This document shows positions 1 through 9,024 of a stretch of 64,000 nt of DNA, piece after piece. Numbering within the stretch: position 1 is the first letter of the stretch; every line of letters starts with the position of its first letter. The position numbers were made by a program, and so were the translations under genes. This stretch comes from Bacteroidaceae bacterium. Its GTDB lineage: Bacteria > Bacteroidota > Bacteroidia > Bacteroidales > Bacteroidaceae. The notes beneath the pieces were generated by a model. It searched no databases. It was given only the letters and a program-made list of their open reading frames with translations, and had not been told where the DNA came from. The DNA lies in contig JAFXEF010000013.1 in NCBI GenBank assembly GCA_017520935.1, forward strand, positions 116,919 through 180,918, read 5' to 3'.

Positions 1-76
1 TGCGGCATCCTGCCAGTACGATCAATAATACCAATGGCACAAGAATCAGCAACTGCCTACTGTTCGTTCGTTTCAT
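1..76 (-). CDS. Lipoprotein N-terminus, cut by the left window edge
   Basis: Only the first 25 codons are inside the window. The visible peptide starts MKRTNSRQLL, continues with a hydrophobic Leu/Val/Ile stretch and reaches a lipobox L-A-G-C with Cys at residue 24, so this is a lipoprotein signal peptide. Its ATG (76-74) overlaps the TGA of the TPR lipoprotein upstream (75-73) as ATGA, which implies translational coupling. In related Bacteroidales a DUF4292 lipoprotein and an M23 peptidase often follow dut and a TPR gene. That identity is an inference from gene order; the visible part only shows a lipoprotein. Confidence 0.7.
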   Translation of the reverse strand, partial: MKRTNSRQLLILVPLVLLIVLAGCR

Positions 77-1794
77 TCTGTCAGTTTCCTTAGTTTCACT
101 TTCTTTTTCAACCTCTCCTCCACGGCCTCAGCCTTACGCTGCAACTCCAATGCCTGTTTCCAGTAGTCGAGCGCTCGCTGCACGTCACCCAATCGGTAAT
201 GTATGTCGCCTGCGTGTTCATAGAGTACATCGCTCGGCACCGAGTCGGCAGCCAATGCCTGCTCTATATAGCCGAGCGCCTCTTCATAGCGCTGTTGTTT
301 GTATAATATCCACGCATATGTGTCGAGGTAGGTGGCATTCTGCGGCTCGGCCTTGATGGTCCGATAACTCATCAGTTCGGCCTTGTCGAGCTGTTTACCC
401 TCTTCGGAGAGAAAGTAGGCATAGTTATTGAGCACCAATAAGTTCGATGGATTATACACAAGTGCCGAGTCGTAGCACAGATAGGCCTCCTCAAGTCGGC
501 CAGTCTGCTGGTACAGGTCACCCATCGCTGTGAATATGTCCGACACTAACTCTGTGTTGCTCTCTTGGGTAATCTGTGCCGTAGCCTTGCGGTAGGTATC
601 AAGCGCCTCCTCGTGACGATTGGTCTGATAGAGCCCTATCGCTTTATAGTAATAGAAATCCAACACCTCGGGAGTGTAGTCGATAGCCTTGGAGCAGATG
701 TCGATAATCTCTTCCAAATCGTTGCGCTTGGCTGCATAGGACAATAATTGTAGATGTGCCTGCACATGGTCAGGCTCGGTTTCGAGCATACGCAACAACA
801 CGGGGCGTACCCTCTCTTCGGACTGATGAAGCATGAGCATGTACTGCACGCAGATATGGCCGAGCTTGGCCGATCGCTGCGGCTGCTGCAAGGCCCGGTC
901 GAAAAGCTGCAGCACGTAGGTGCTATCGGTCTTTTCGTTGATAAGCTGCAACATCATCTTCACCTTCGTATCATCGTCTACGGTAGAGGCCATCATCACC
1001 GAATCCACCATGGCATGATAGCCAACCGTGTCGGCCACCTGCTTGTGATACTGCACCATGGCAATCTTGGCAGCACCGTTATCAGGTTCTTCGTGCAGTA
1101 TCTCCTGCAACACAGGCAGTGCGTCGGCTTCGCGTCCATTCTCCATATATATACTCGCTAATACCACACGGTAGTAGCTATTGTCAGGATACTCGGCCGC
1201 CAACGCCTCCATCTCCCCGAAAGCGCCCTCTTGGTTACCCATAAGTAGATAGTTGCGTGACTTTTCCATGCTGATGGCCTCGGTCTTGCCAATCAGTGTT
1301 TCCAGACGCGACAGAGCATCTATCACCTTGTCGTACTGCTGTGTCTGACTATATAACCCCACGAGTGCCGACAGCAGTTCGCCATTGCGCTTGGGGAATC
1401 GCTGTTGCATTTCTTCCAACACGGCTATAGCATTGTCGTACTCGCGGTTTGTCTGATAATACGAGGCCAACGTCTGACGATACCAATAGTTGTCAGGTTC
1501 TCCCTTTACGGCACGAAGCAGCGCGTCGAGCGCCTTATCCTTTTGGTTAAGGAAGAAATAATAAGTCGCCATCTTATACAATGCCGATGGAGCCTCGGGA
1601 CAAATGTCGAGGCAATGCACGAGCATGCCGAACGCCTCATCGTAGCATCCCTGCTGCTCCAGCCTCACCGCCTCCAAGTAGTAGTACTCATATCTGCGTT
1701 GACCCTCTATAGAGAGCGTTACACCCTCCTCTGGCGCTTCGGCTACCTTGCGTGTCGCACCGCATGCCGCCATCAGCAGCACAATCAACATCAT
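73..1794 (-). CDS. TPR-repeat lipoprotein
   Basis: About 574 residues made almost wholly of tetratricopeptide repeats, seen as recurring A-x-x-x-Y and G/A-x-Y-x-x-A helix pairs such as the NYAYFLSEEG and DTYAWILYKQ segments near the C-terminus. TPRs are protein-protein scaffolds. The N-terminus has a short hydrophobic segment ending in a lipobox (L-M-A-A-C), so the protein should be lipid-anchored in the envelope. I chose the ATG at 1794; a GTG at 1818 would give a longer, more basic signal peptide and is also possible. The frame stays open to 1923, but that part overlaps dut and reads as non-protein. It lies 59 bp downstream of dut and is probably co-transcribed with it. No catalytic domain is visible. 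Confidence 0.85.
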   Translation of the reverse strand: MMLIVLLMAACGATRKVAEAPEEGVTLSIEGQRRYEYYYLEAVRLEQQGCYDEAFGMLVHCLDICPEAPSALYKMATYYFFLNQKDKALDALLRAVKGEPDNYWYRQTLASYYQTNREYDNAIAVLEEMQQRFPKRNGELLSALVGLYSQTQQYDKVIDALSRLETLIGKTEAISMEKSRNYLLMGNQEGAFGEMEALAAEYPDNSYYRVVLASIYMENGREADALPVLQEILHEEPDNGAAKIAMVQYHKQVADTVGYHAMVDSVMMASTVDDDTKVKMMLQLINEKTDSTYVLQLFDRALQQPQRSAKLGHICVQYMLMLHQSEERVRPVLLRMLETEPDHVQAHLQLLSYAAKRNDLEEIIDICSKAIDYTPEVLDFYYYKAIGLYQTNRHEEALDTYRKATAQITQESNTELVSDIFTAMGDLYQQTGRLEEAYLCYDSALVYNPSNLLVLNNYAYFLSEEGKQLDKAELMSYRTIKAEPQNATYLDTYAWILYKQQRYEEALGYIEQALAADSVPSDVLYEHAGDIHYRLGDVQRALDYWKQALELQRKAEAVEERLKKKVKLRKLTE

Positions 1795-1853
1795 GCATAT
1801 ATGTCGGAAATAACACACGAGCTCTCGATTCCTTTTTGTTTTTATTATCCGGA

Positions 1854-2294
1854 CTACACTCCTGTATGCCCGAATCCTCCAGCGCCACGTTCCGTTTCCG
1901 AGAGCACTTCTACAGTCTCCCACTGCACCTGTTCGTGACGGGCAAGCACCATTTGTGCTATGCGCTCACCATCCTCAATGACAAAATCCTCGGCCGAAAG
2001 GTTCACCAGTATCACACCTATTTCGCCACGATAATCGGCATCAATGGTGCCCGGCGAGTTGAGTACCGTGACACCCCTCTTCAATGCCAATCCACTACGC
2101 GGACGCACCTGTGCCTCATACCCTTCGGGAAGTGCCATATACAATCCTGTTGGCACCAGACAACGTTGTAGGGGTTTCAGCACGACAGGCTCGATCAAAT
2201 TTGCCCGAAGATCCATTCCTGCCGACAGCTCTGTTGCGTATGCGGGTAAAGCATGATGTCCGCGATTTATTATCTGCACTTTCAGCGTATTCAT
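1854..2294 (-). CDS. dut: dUTP diphosphatase
   Basis: Homotrimeric dUTPase that hydrolyses dUTP to dUMP and pyrophosphate, keeping uracil out of DNA and supplying dUMP for thymidylate synthesis; cytoplasmic. All five family motifs are present: AGMDLRA (25-31), RPRSGLA (64-70), the [12 protein letters not shown] box (81-92) with the catalytic Asp and the base-stacking Tyr, DGERIAQMV (108-116), and the glycine-rich [10 protein letters not shown] (136-145) that closes over the phosphates. The 146-residue length is normal for the family. It leads a minus-strand unit with the TPR lipoprotein and has its own promoter (-7 at 2318-2325). The divergent neighbour is another dNTP-pool enzyme. Confidence 0.97.
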   Translation of the reverse strand: MNTLKVQIINRGHHALPAYATELSAGMDLRANLIEPVVLKPLQRCLVPTGLYMALPEGYEAQVRPRSGLALKRGVTVLNSPGTIDADYRGEIGVILVNLSAEDFVIEDGERIAQMVLARHEQVQWETVEVLSETERGAGGFGHTGV

Positions 2295-2317
2295 TTCTTT
2301 CGTTGTTTGTTATGATG

Positions 2318-2349
2318 CAAATTTACAACGATTGCCGTGCATACGCAAA
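2318..2349 (-). promoter_or_regulatory. Promoter of dut
   Basis: On the minus strand, TAAATTTG (2325-2318) fits the Bacteroidota -7 consensus TAnnTTTG, and TTTG (2349-2346) lies 20 nt upstream as the -33 element. The leader to the dut ATG is about 20 nt. Confidence 0.65.
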
Positions 2350-2477
2350 TGTTCCAAAGTTTTTTTGGGGCTTGCTGAAAAATATTAAAACAAGTTTTAT
2401 ATTTCGCCCGTTTATCTGTATCATTATGGGAAACCAAGAAGATTGTTGGCACTCGCTTTGAAAAAACCAAAGTAAAC

Positions 2478-2510
2478 TTTGTTTTTCTCGTTCGTTTGTC
2501 TGTATCTTTG
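2478..2510 (+). promoter_or_regulatory. Promoter of the dGTPase-like gene
   Basis: TTTG at 2478-2481 and TATCTTTG at 2503-2510 form a -33/-7 pair 21 nt apart. Only four bases separate the final G from the ATG at 2515, so the transcript should begin at or beside the start codon, with essentially no leader. Confidence 0.65.
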
Positions 2511-2514
2511 CATT

Positions 2515-3846
2515 ATGAACTGGAAGAAACTTATATCAGCACAGCGCCTGGGTATGGAGGCGCAACACAGAGTAGGCAGCGACGAGCGCTCGGAGTTTCT
2601 GCGCGACTATGACCGACTGGTATTCTCGGCTCCTTTCCGTCGCTTGCAAAACAAAACGCAGGTATTTCCTCTACCAGGCAGTGTATTTGTTCACAACCGC
2701 CTCACACACAGCCTTGAAGTGTCATGTGTAGGACGTTCGCTGGGCAACCGCGTGAGCCACATGCTCACCGCCAAGCACCCCGAATTGTACGAAACAGCAG
2801 TGGAGGAGATAGGCAATATTGTATCGGCCGCTTGTCTGGCTCACGACTTAGGGAACCCACCCTTCGGGCATTCGGGCGAACGGGCCATATCGACCTACTT
2901 CTCCGAAGGCAAAGGTGCCGAGCTGCACTCACTACTATCCGATGTGGAGTGGAACGACATCGTACACTTCGAAGGCAATGCCAATGCCTTCCGACTGCTC
3001 ACCCACCAGTTCAACGGCCGTAGACAAGGAGGTTTTGCCCTCACCTACTCCACTCTTGCCGCCATTGTGAAGTACCCGTACGCATCGTGCTATGCAGACG
3101 GAAAGCCCAAGTTCGGGTTCTTCCACACTGAAGCCGACACCTTCGCCCGCATCGCTGACGAATTAGGTCTCATTCGCTTGAGCGGTGAGGGCGAACCGCT
3201 CAAATATAGCCGTCACCCTCTGGTATACCTTGTGGAGGCAGCCGATGACATCTGCTACCAACTGATGGATCTCGAGGATGCCTACAAACTGAAGTTGCTC
3301 ACGCGCGATGAGACGGTAGGCCTCATGCTGCCCTTCATAGAAGAGGAGCGTCATGCCCGCGTGGCCGACACTTTTGCCCTCGTCACCGACAGCAACGAAC
3401 AGATAGCCTATCTGCGTTCCAAGGTGATAGGCATACTCATCGAGACCTGTGCCGAAGCCTTCGTCAATCACGAAGATGAGATACTGGCCGGCACCTTCAG
3501 CGGCAGTCTCATGAAGCACACGAACCCACGTTGCCGCGAAGCCTATGCCAAATGCTCCGATGTAGCCGTAAAGCGCATATACCGCTCACGCGACGTGTTG
3601 GACATAGAATTGGCCGGTTTCCGAATCATCAACACACTGATAGAACTGATGGTAGATGCCGTAACACACCCTAACAAAGCTTACTCGCGCCTGCTCATCG
3701 ACCGTGTGAGCGAACAATATGCCATCAAAGCTCCTACGTTATACGGCAAGGTGCAGGCCGTACTCGACTACCTCTCAGGGATGACCGATGTATATGCCCT
3801 TGACTTATACCGCAAAATCAACGGCAACAGCCTGCCAGCTGTATGA
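2515..3846 (+). CDS. dgt: dGTP triphosphohydrolase-like HD-domain protein
   Basis: HD-superfamily enzyme expected to cleave dGTP (or other dNTPs) to deoxynucleoside and triphosphate, limiting dNTP pools; cytoplasmic. The metal-binding set is visible: H65 in RLTHS, H110-D111 in LAHDLGNPPFGHSGE, and H119 and E122 in the same block. The N-terminus (RSEFLRDYDRL, then FRRLQNKTQVFPL) is the usual dGTPase entry region. The ATG at 2515 gives 443 residues and begins at the conserved MNWKKLIS; an in-frame upstream extension to 2479 runs through the promoter. Substrate preference cannot be read from sequence. It is divergent from dut, so two dNTP-pool enzymes share one intergenic region. Confidence 0.93.
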   Translation: MNWKKLISAQRLGMEAQHRVGSDERSEFLRDYDRLVFSAPFRRLQNKTQVFPLPGSVFVHNRLTHSLEVSCVGRSLGNRVSHMLTAKHPELYETAVEEIGNIVSAACLAHDLGNPPFGHSGERAISTYFSEGKGAELHSLLSDVEWNDIVHFEGNANAFRLLTHQFNGRRQGGFALTYSTLAAIVKYPYASCYADGKPKFGFFHTEADTFARIADELGLIRLSGEGEPLKYSRHPLVYLVEAADDICYQLMDLEDAYKLKLLTRDETVGLMLPFIEEERHARVADTFALVTDSNEQIAYLRSKVIGILIETCAEAFVNHEDEILAGTFSGSLMKHTNPRCREAYAKCSDVAVKRIYRSRDVLDIELAGFRIINTLIELMVDAVTHPNKAYSRLLIDRVSEQYAIKAPTLYGKVQAVLDYLSGMTDVYALDLYRKINGNSLPAV

Positions 3847-3898
3847 CCAGTGGAGAAACATAATGACTATACTATACCCGAGAATCCCAACTTTTAGC

Positions 3899-3906
3899 TA
3901 CCTTTG
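3899..3906 (+). promoter_or_regulatory. Probable -7 element for the TPR/barrel pair
   Basis: TACCTTTG matches TAnnTTTG and lies 31 bp before the ATG at 3938. No clear TTTG is seen 19-21 nt upstream, so only half of the promoter is supported. Confidence 0.45.
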
Positions 3907-3937
3907 TACCCAATAATAACAACCAAGACTAAGCGCA

Positions 3938-6900
3938 ATGAAAAAGTACATCATACTAATTATACTATGCGGTGCTATCACGGCACAGGCACAAGACATC
4001 GGTACTGCCTACAGCCACTACACCCGCTCCGACATCCCCGAGCTACAGCTGCAACAGGCACGCCTACTCTACAATGAACACTGCTACGATATTGCAGAGA
4101 CGCTACTGCGCGAAGTACTGGCAACGTCGCCCACAGCCACACAAGAACGCGAGGCGGCTGCCCTGCTCACTCTCATCGCCTACCACCGCAATGCCGCTAC
4201 AGCAAGTGAAGCCATAGAGCAATACCTGCACCGCTATCCCGATGCTCCGGAGCCCAACCGCATGAAAGCATTGGCTCTACTGAGCCACTATGCCCAAGGC
4301 AACTACACGGCCGTGATACGCGGTATGAAAGACGTTGACCCCGACATGCTAAACGATACCGAACGCGATGATCTCATATTGGCCTACGCCCTTGCAATGA
4401 TACAGGAAAAGCACTACGAAGAGGCCGCCGCACAGCTCGACATACTCGATGTCATCAGCGACAACTATACCGACGAAATCACCTTCTACTCAGCCTACAC
4501 CGACTATGCCACCCACCGCTACGAAGAGGCAGCCGAGGGATTTTCCCGCATGAAAAAGTCGCCCGTCTATAGTCGCCAGGCACGCTACTACACTGCAGCC
4601 ACTGCCCTTGAGATAAAAGACTACACTTTGGCCGAGGCCGAAGCCACCGCCTTCCTCGAAGAGATGCCCGATGATAAACTCGCACTCGAAATGAAGCGAA
4701 TACAGGGTGAGGCTCTCTATGCACAGCAACGCTACCTTACCGCAGCAATCGTGCTCGAAGAGTACCTTGCTATAGCCGACAGTCCCAACCGCGAAGCGCT
4801 ATATCAGCTGGGTATGGCACACTTCAACTCAGGCGAGCATCTACGTGCCCCAGAGGTGTTGGCAATGGTGACCGATGGCGACGATACCATAGCACAGAGC
4901 GCACAACTGCACGCAGGTCTCTCGTTCCTCAACCTGGGTGACAAGAACAAGGCACGCCTCTGCTTTGAGCAGGCAGCAGCCCTCACCGCCGAACCGAAAC
5001 TGCGCGAGCGAGCCATGTACAACTACACAGTATGCGTACACGAAACAGCCTATACTGGCTTCGGAGAGTCAGTGAATGTACTCGAGCGCTTTCTCAACGA
5101 GTTCCCCACATCAATATATGCCGACCGCGTAAACAGCTACCTCGTGGAGACCTACATGAACACCAAAAACTACGATGCCGCACTAACATCAATAGCCAAG
5201 ATACAGCGTCCCAGCAACGTGGTGCTCGAAGCCAAGCAGAAGCTCCTCTACAAAGCTGGCACAGAAGCCTTCGCTAATGGCAATATAGACAAAGCCATAA
5301 TCAAACTCAACGAATCACTCAAAGTGGGCAGCTACGACAAGCAGACCAATGCAGATGCCCTCTTTTGGCGCGGTGAGGCCTATTACCGAGATGGCAACTA
5401 CCGCCAAGCTGCCCGCGACTATACCCAATACCTGAACCTCACAGGAGAACGTCGTGGACGCACCTACGCCCTAGCACTCTACGGATTGGGCTACACACAG
5501 TTCATCCAAAAGAACTATCAGGATGCCTTCAAACTGTTTACCCAACTACAACAATCCCATGCCACCTTATCGGGAGATATCGACAAGACTACCCTGGCCG
5601 ATGCCCAGATGCGTATAGGTGACTGCTACTACCAGTCGCGCCAATACAGCGCTGCCGAAGAGGCCTATCAGAAGGCGGTGACCATAGAGTCCTCGGTAGC
5701 CGACTATGCCGTATATCAGAAGGCATTTGCCCAAGGTATCACCGGACGCTATACTGACAAGATAGGGACTCTCACCTACCTTATCGAAAATTATCCGCAG
5801 TCTGACTACCTTGACGATGCCCTTTACGAGAAGGGAAGGGCCTACATACAACTCGACAAGGGCAACCAAGCCATCCATATATTCGAGCAGCTTATCACCC
5901 AATTTCCCCAAAGCCAATATGCACCCAGAGCAGGTAACGAAATAGCACTCATTTACTATCAGAACGACCAAATCAACTCAGCCATCAAAGCCTACAAGGC
6001 GGTCATTCTCAACTACCCAGGAAGCGAGCAGGCCAACGTAGCCATGCGCGACCTCAAGAACCTGTACGTGGAGGAAAATATGGTAGACAACTACATCGAC
6101 TTCGCCTCACAGGCACAGAGCATGGTAAAAGTCGACGTGAGCGAACATGACTCACTCGCCTACAAGGCAGCCGAATTGGCCTATACACGTGGTGACAGCA
6201 AAGCGGCCATCGAGGGATTCAGCAAGTATATCACCCAATTCGACAACGGAGCCTACATCATCGATGCACAATACTACCTCGGTTGCACATATTACAAGCA
6301 GAACAACTACGACCAAGCACGCATATACCTGCAGCGTGTAGCCGAGCAACGCAACAGCAAATATTGCGAGGAGGCTACACGCATGGTGGCCGACCTCGCC
6401 TACAACCATAAAGACTACAGCTTGGCCATGAAGTCGTATGGCGACCTCATTGGAATCACCAACAATCCACAAAACAAGCTGCACGCACAGATACACCGCC
6501 TGCGTGCAGCACAAGCCTTGAACAACCAAGGCGTTATTATAGAGGAGACCACTGCCGCGCTCGCCAACGCCAAGCTGGCTCCTGAGACCGCTATCGAACT
6601 ACGTTACTACCGCGCCAAAGCCTACCTCGCCAAGAAAAAAAACGAAGCAGCTGTGGAAGACCTCATCAAGCTCGCAAACGACACACGTAACGTATATGGT
6701 GCCGAGGCCAAGTACCTGTTGGCACAGTTCTACTATGATATCCACCGTTACGACAAAGCCGAGCAGGAAGTACTCGACTACATCAACGTGAGCACCCCAC
6801 ACAGCTATTGGTTGGCACGTAGTTTCATACTCCTATCCGATGTGTACGTGAAGAAGGAGATGCCCATCGAAGCCAAGCAATACCTCCTGTCGCTTAAGCA

Positions 6901-6973
6901 AAGCTACAAAGCCAATGATGACATCGCCAATATGATAGAGAGCCGTCTACAAACTCTCGCACCTGCTCAATAA
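3938..6973 (+). CDS. Large secreted TPR-repeat protein
   Basis: 1011 residues with a Sec signal peptide (MKKYIILIILCGAITAQAQ, cleavage likely after AQA) followed by TPR-like helices over nearly the whole length. Typical units are seen at DALFWRGEAYYRDGNYRQAA, DALYEKGRAYIQLDKGNQAI and DAQYYLGCTYYKQNNYDQA. Such arrays bind partner proteins in the periplasm. The next gene starts 36 bp downstream and encodes an outer-membrane barrel, and no promoter is seen between them, so the two products probably work together. I see no enzymatic motif and do not assign a function. Codon use and base composition match the neighbouring housekeeping genes. Confidence 0.9.
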   Translation: MKKYIILIILCGAITAQAQDIGTAYSHYTRSDIPELQLQQARLLYNEHCYDIAETLLREVLATSPTATQEREAAALLTLIAYHRNAATASEAIEQYLHRYPDAPEPNRMKALALLSHYAQGNYTAVIRGMKDVDPDMLNDTERDDLILAYALAMIQEKHYEEAAAQLDILDVISDNYTDEITFYSAYTDYATHRYEEAAEGFSRMKKSPVYSRQARYYTAATALEIKDYTLAEAEATAFLEEMPDDKLALEMKRIQGEALYAQQRYLTAAIVLEEYLAIADSPNREALYQLGMAHFNSGEHLRAPEVLAMVTDGDDTIAQSAQLHAGLSFLNLGDKNKARLCFEQAAALTAEPKLRERAMYNYTVCVHETAYTGFGESVNVLERFLNEFPTSIYADRVNSYLVETYMNTKNYDAALTSIAKIQRPSNVVLEAKQKLLYKAGTEAFANGNIDKAIIKLNESLKVGSYDKQTNADALFWRGEAYYRDGNYRQAARDYTQYLNLTGERRGRTYALALYGLGYTQFIQKNYQDAFKLFTQLQQSHATLSGDIDKTTLADAQMRIGDCYYQSRQYSAAEEAYQKAVTIESSVADYAVYQKAFAQGITGRYTDKIGTLTYLIENYPQSDYLDDALYEKGRAYIQLDKGNQAIHIFEQLITQFPQSQYAPRAGNEIALIYYQNDQINSAIKAYKAVILNYPGSEQANVAMRDLKNLYVEENMVDNYIDFASQAQSMVKVDVSEHDSLAYKAAELAYTRGDSKAAIEGFSKYITQFDNGAYIIDAQYYLGCTYYKQNNYDQARIYLQRVAEQRNSKYCEEATRMVADLAYNHKDYSLAMKSYGDLIGITNNPQNKLHAQIHRLRAAQALNNQGVIIEETTAALANAKLAPETAIELRYYRAKAYLAKKKNEAAVEDLIKLANDTRNVYGAEAKYLLAQFYYDIHRYDKAEQEVLDYINVSTPHSYWLARSFILLSDVYVKKEMPIEAKQYLLSLKQSYKANDDIANMIESRLQTLAPAQ

Positions 6974-7009
6974 CCCCTCATATAAGAAACACCAAAAGCA
7001 AGAGACGCA

Positions 7010-8638
7010 ATGAAAAAACATATCACCCTACTCTCTACCGTGCTGCTCATAGCTATGGGAACAGCTGCACAGACAAACACCAACGACTCAATCAACCGGA
7101 TGGTACTCGTAGAGAGCACCTACAACCCCATTATTGCAGGAGCCGTGAAGCGCAACTTCATCCCCGAAGAGATGGAACCATCAATGAAGAAGGAGACCAT
7201 CGTATATGCCGATGAAAGTATGCCCATCAACCGCTTCACACGTACACCGCGCATGGCTGAGAGCAGCACGATAGCACACAACACCAACTACCCTGGCTAC
7301 CTGCATCTCGGATTCGGGAACTACAGTAACCTTGACGGACTGGCTACCTACAGTTTGCGTCTCAAAGAACGCCATGCCCTCACATTAGGAGCCCACGTCA
7401 ATGGTTGGAATGGTAACATCAGCACTGGCGACAATAGCAAATGGCACTCGAACCTTCACGATATGGGATTCAAGGCCGACTACCGCCTGCTCATGGGTAG
7501 AACCGAGCTCACCGCTGGAGTTAATGGTGCATATTACAGCTACAACTACCTGAAAGATCCCCTTTCCATCGATGTTTTTGATTGGCAGCAGGGCATGCGC
7601 CTCGAAGCCAACATAGGTATCAAAGGCAGCATCAAGGAGCACTACCGCTACCATGCAGCTGCTGAGTACAACCATTTTGGACGTAATGCCTACTTTGACA
7701 ATGAACAGCAACATAGCCAAGGGCACCTCCATACCGAAGCCTCCCTCGGTATCGATTTTTATGAATACGGTATCGCCTCCTTGCTCATACATAGTGATTT
7801 GCTCTTACACCAAGGTATCGACTATCACAACTATCTCTCATTGGGTATTACTCCTACATGGGAGTACAGCCATGAAGACCTTCATTTTACAGCCGGAGCC
7901 AATCTTGACTTCCAGGGAAAAAGCCACGGCCCACTCATACAGATGTCGCCCGCTTGCAAAGTAAGCTACATACCATCAAAACTCTTCTCGGCCGACCTCA
8001 TCCTTGACGGAGGCCGTCAGATACATAGTTTCGGCTCCTCCTACGCCCTCTCTCCCTATTGGGCCAGCCGCCATCAGCTCACCAACAGCTACACCTTCCT
8101 CAATGCCTGTCTACAGGGCAATCTTCGCATTATGGAAGGCCTGCATCTACACCTCGGCGGAGGCTATCGCATCACCAATAATGCCCTCTTCGAAAACACA
8201 CTTGACACCTTGAACATAGTATACACCGGCCTAACAACACACGATGCACAAGTAGCTTACGGCAATGCCCGCATAAACTACACCTATAAAGATCGGGTCA
8301 GCGCCACCGCTGAAGGCACCTACAACCATTGGATGGTAAGTGGCAACCGTAGTATACTGACTCGTACGCCCCAATTCGATGCCAACTTTGGCACTCGTGT
8401 TCGCATCATTAACGGTCTATACATCCACACTGATTGCCACTTCGTAATGTTCAATGCTGTAAATGGTGAGCGTGAACGCGCCATCATAGACTGGAGCCTC
8501 GGTGCCCACTATGCCATGAACGACAAACTTTCGTTCTTCCTTGACGGACACAACCTGCTCAACCGCCACTACCAACGCTATGCAGGCTACCCCGTTCAAG
8601 GAATCAATGCCATGTTAGGTGCAGCTTTCAAGTTCTAA
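7010..8638 (+). CDS. Outer-membrane beta-barrel protein paired with the TPR protein
   Basis: 542 residues with a signal peptide (ending near GTAAQT), a roughly 80-residue N-terminal region and then alternating amphipathic strands rich in Tyr, Gly and Asn. The C-terminus resembles that of TonB-dependent receptors: a LSFFLDGHNLLNRHYQRY segment followed by a last strand ending in Phe (LGAAFKF), the signal for insertion by the BAM machinery. There is no plug domain or TonB box, and the protein is shorter than a full receptor. It is therefore better described as a TonB-receptor-like barrel. Its tight coupling to the large TPR gene suggests a two-protein envelope complex. The substrate is unknown. 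Confidence 0.85.
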   Translation: MKKHITLLSTVLLIAMGTAAQTNTNDSINRMVLVESTYNPIIAGAVKRNFIPEEMEPSMKKETIVYADESMPINRFTRTPRMAESSTIAHNTNYPGYLHLGFGNYSNLDGLATYSLRLKERHALTLGAHVNGWNGNISTGDNSKWHSNLHDMGFKADYRLLMGRTELTAGVNGAYYSYNYLKDPLSIDVFDWQQGMRLEANIGIKGSIKEHYRYHAAAEYNHFGRNAYFDNEQQHSQGHLHTEASLGIDFYEYGIASLLIHSDLLLHQGIDYHNYLSLGITPTWEYSHEDLHFTAGANLDFQGKSHGPLIQMSPACKVSYIPSKLFSADLILDGGRQIHSFGSSYALSPYWASRHQLTNSYTFLNACLQGNLRIMEGLHLHLGGGYRITNNALFENTLDTLNIVYTGLTTHDAQVAYGNARINYTYKDRVSATAEGTYNHWMVSGNRSILTRTPQFDANFGTRVRIINGLYIHTDCHFVMFNAVNGERERAIIDWSLGAHYAMNDKLSFFLDGHNLLNRHYQRYAGYPVQGINAMLGAAFKF

Positions 8639-8662
8639 ACATCTATACTCTTGTGTTTGAGA

Positions 8663-8685
8663 AGGAATCTATCATGTAGATTCCT
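8663..8685 (+). terminator. Possible terminator after the TPR/barrel operon
   Basis: A perfect 9-bp stem (AGGAATCTA / TAGATTCCT) with a 5-nt loop starts 25 bp after the barrel stop codon. The trailing sequence is only moderately T-rich (CTATTTGAT). Confidence 0.5.
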
Positions 8686-8904
8686 CTATTTGATATGCTT
8701 TAAGATATATATGTAGAATTTGTCCAGGACGTAGGGAATTCTATCATAATACTATTGTGGGACTCACCAAAGAAGATGTTACAGAAGTATGACCGGCAAT
8801 AGGAATTGCTAACTCGGATTGCCACTTTTGCGGAGAGGATTCAACATGAAACATGTTATTAAACATTTTTAGCCCCTTTTGCCCTATAAATTCAAAATTG
8901 AGTT

Positions 8905-8934
8905 TTTGATAAAACAAAAATCAGTGTAAATTTG
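8905..8934 (+). promoter_or_regulatory. Promoter of pckA
   Basis: TTTG at 8905-8908 and TAAATTTG at 8927-8934, 18 nt apart, match the -33/-7 consensus. The predicted leader to the ATG at 9025 is about 85 nt, the longest well-supported leader in the window. Confidence 0.6.
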
Positions 8935-9024
8935 TATGCGGTTTGGAAGGGATGTTTCCCTACAGACACATAAACATGTGAAACAACAAGAGTATTTAAC
9001 CATAAATTTACAAACTTAATTAAA

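Larger units (their letters stand above)
8639..9024. other. 386-bp intergenic region upstream of pckA
   Basis: It holds the hairpin at 8663-8685, an A+T-rich stretch and the pckA promoter (8905-8934). I see no open frame with coding character and no RNA gene in the remainder. Confidence 0.6.

Noticed and set aside
1795..1923. Longer N-terminus for the TPR lipoprotein
   Set aside because: It overlaps dut, places about 43 unstructured residues before a lipoprotein signal peptide, and is not needed given the starts at 1794 or 1818.
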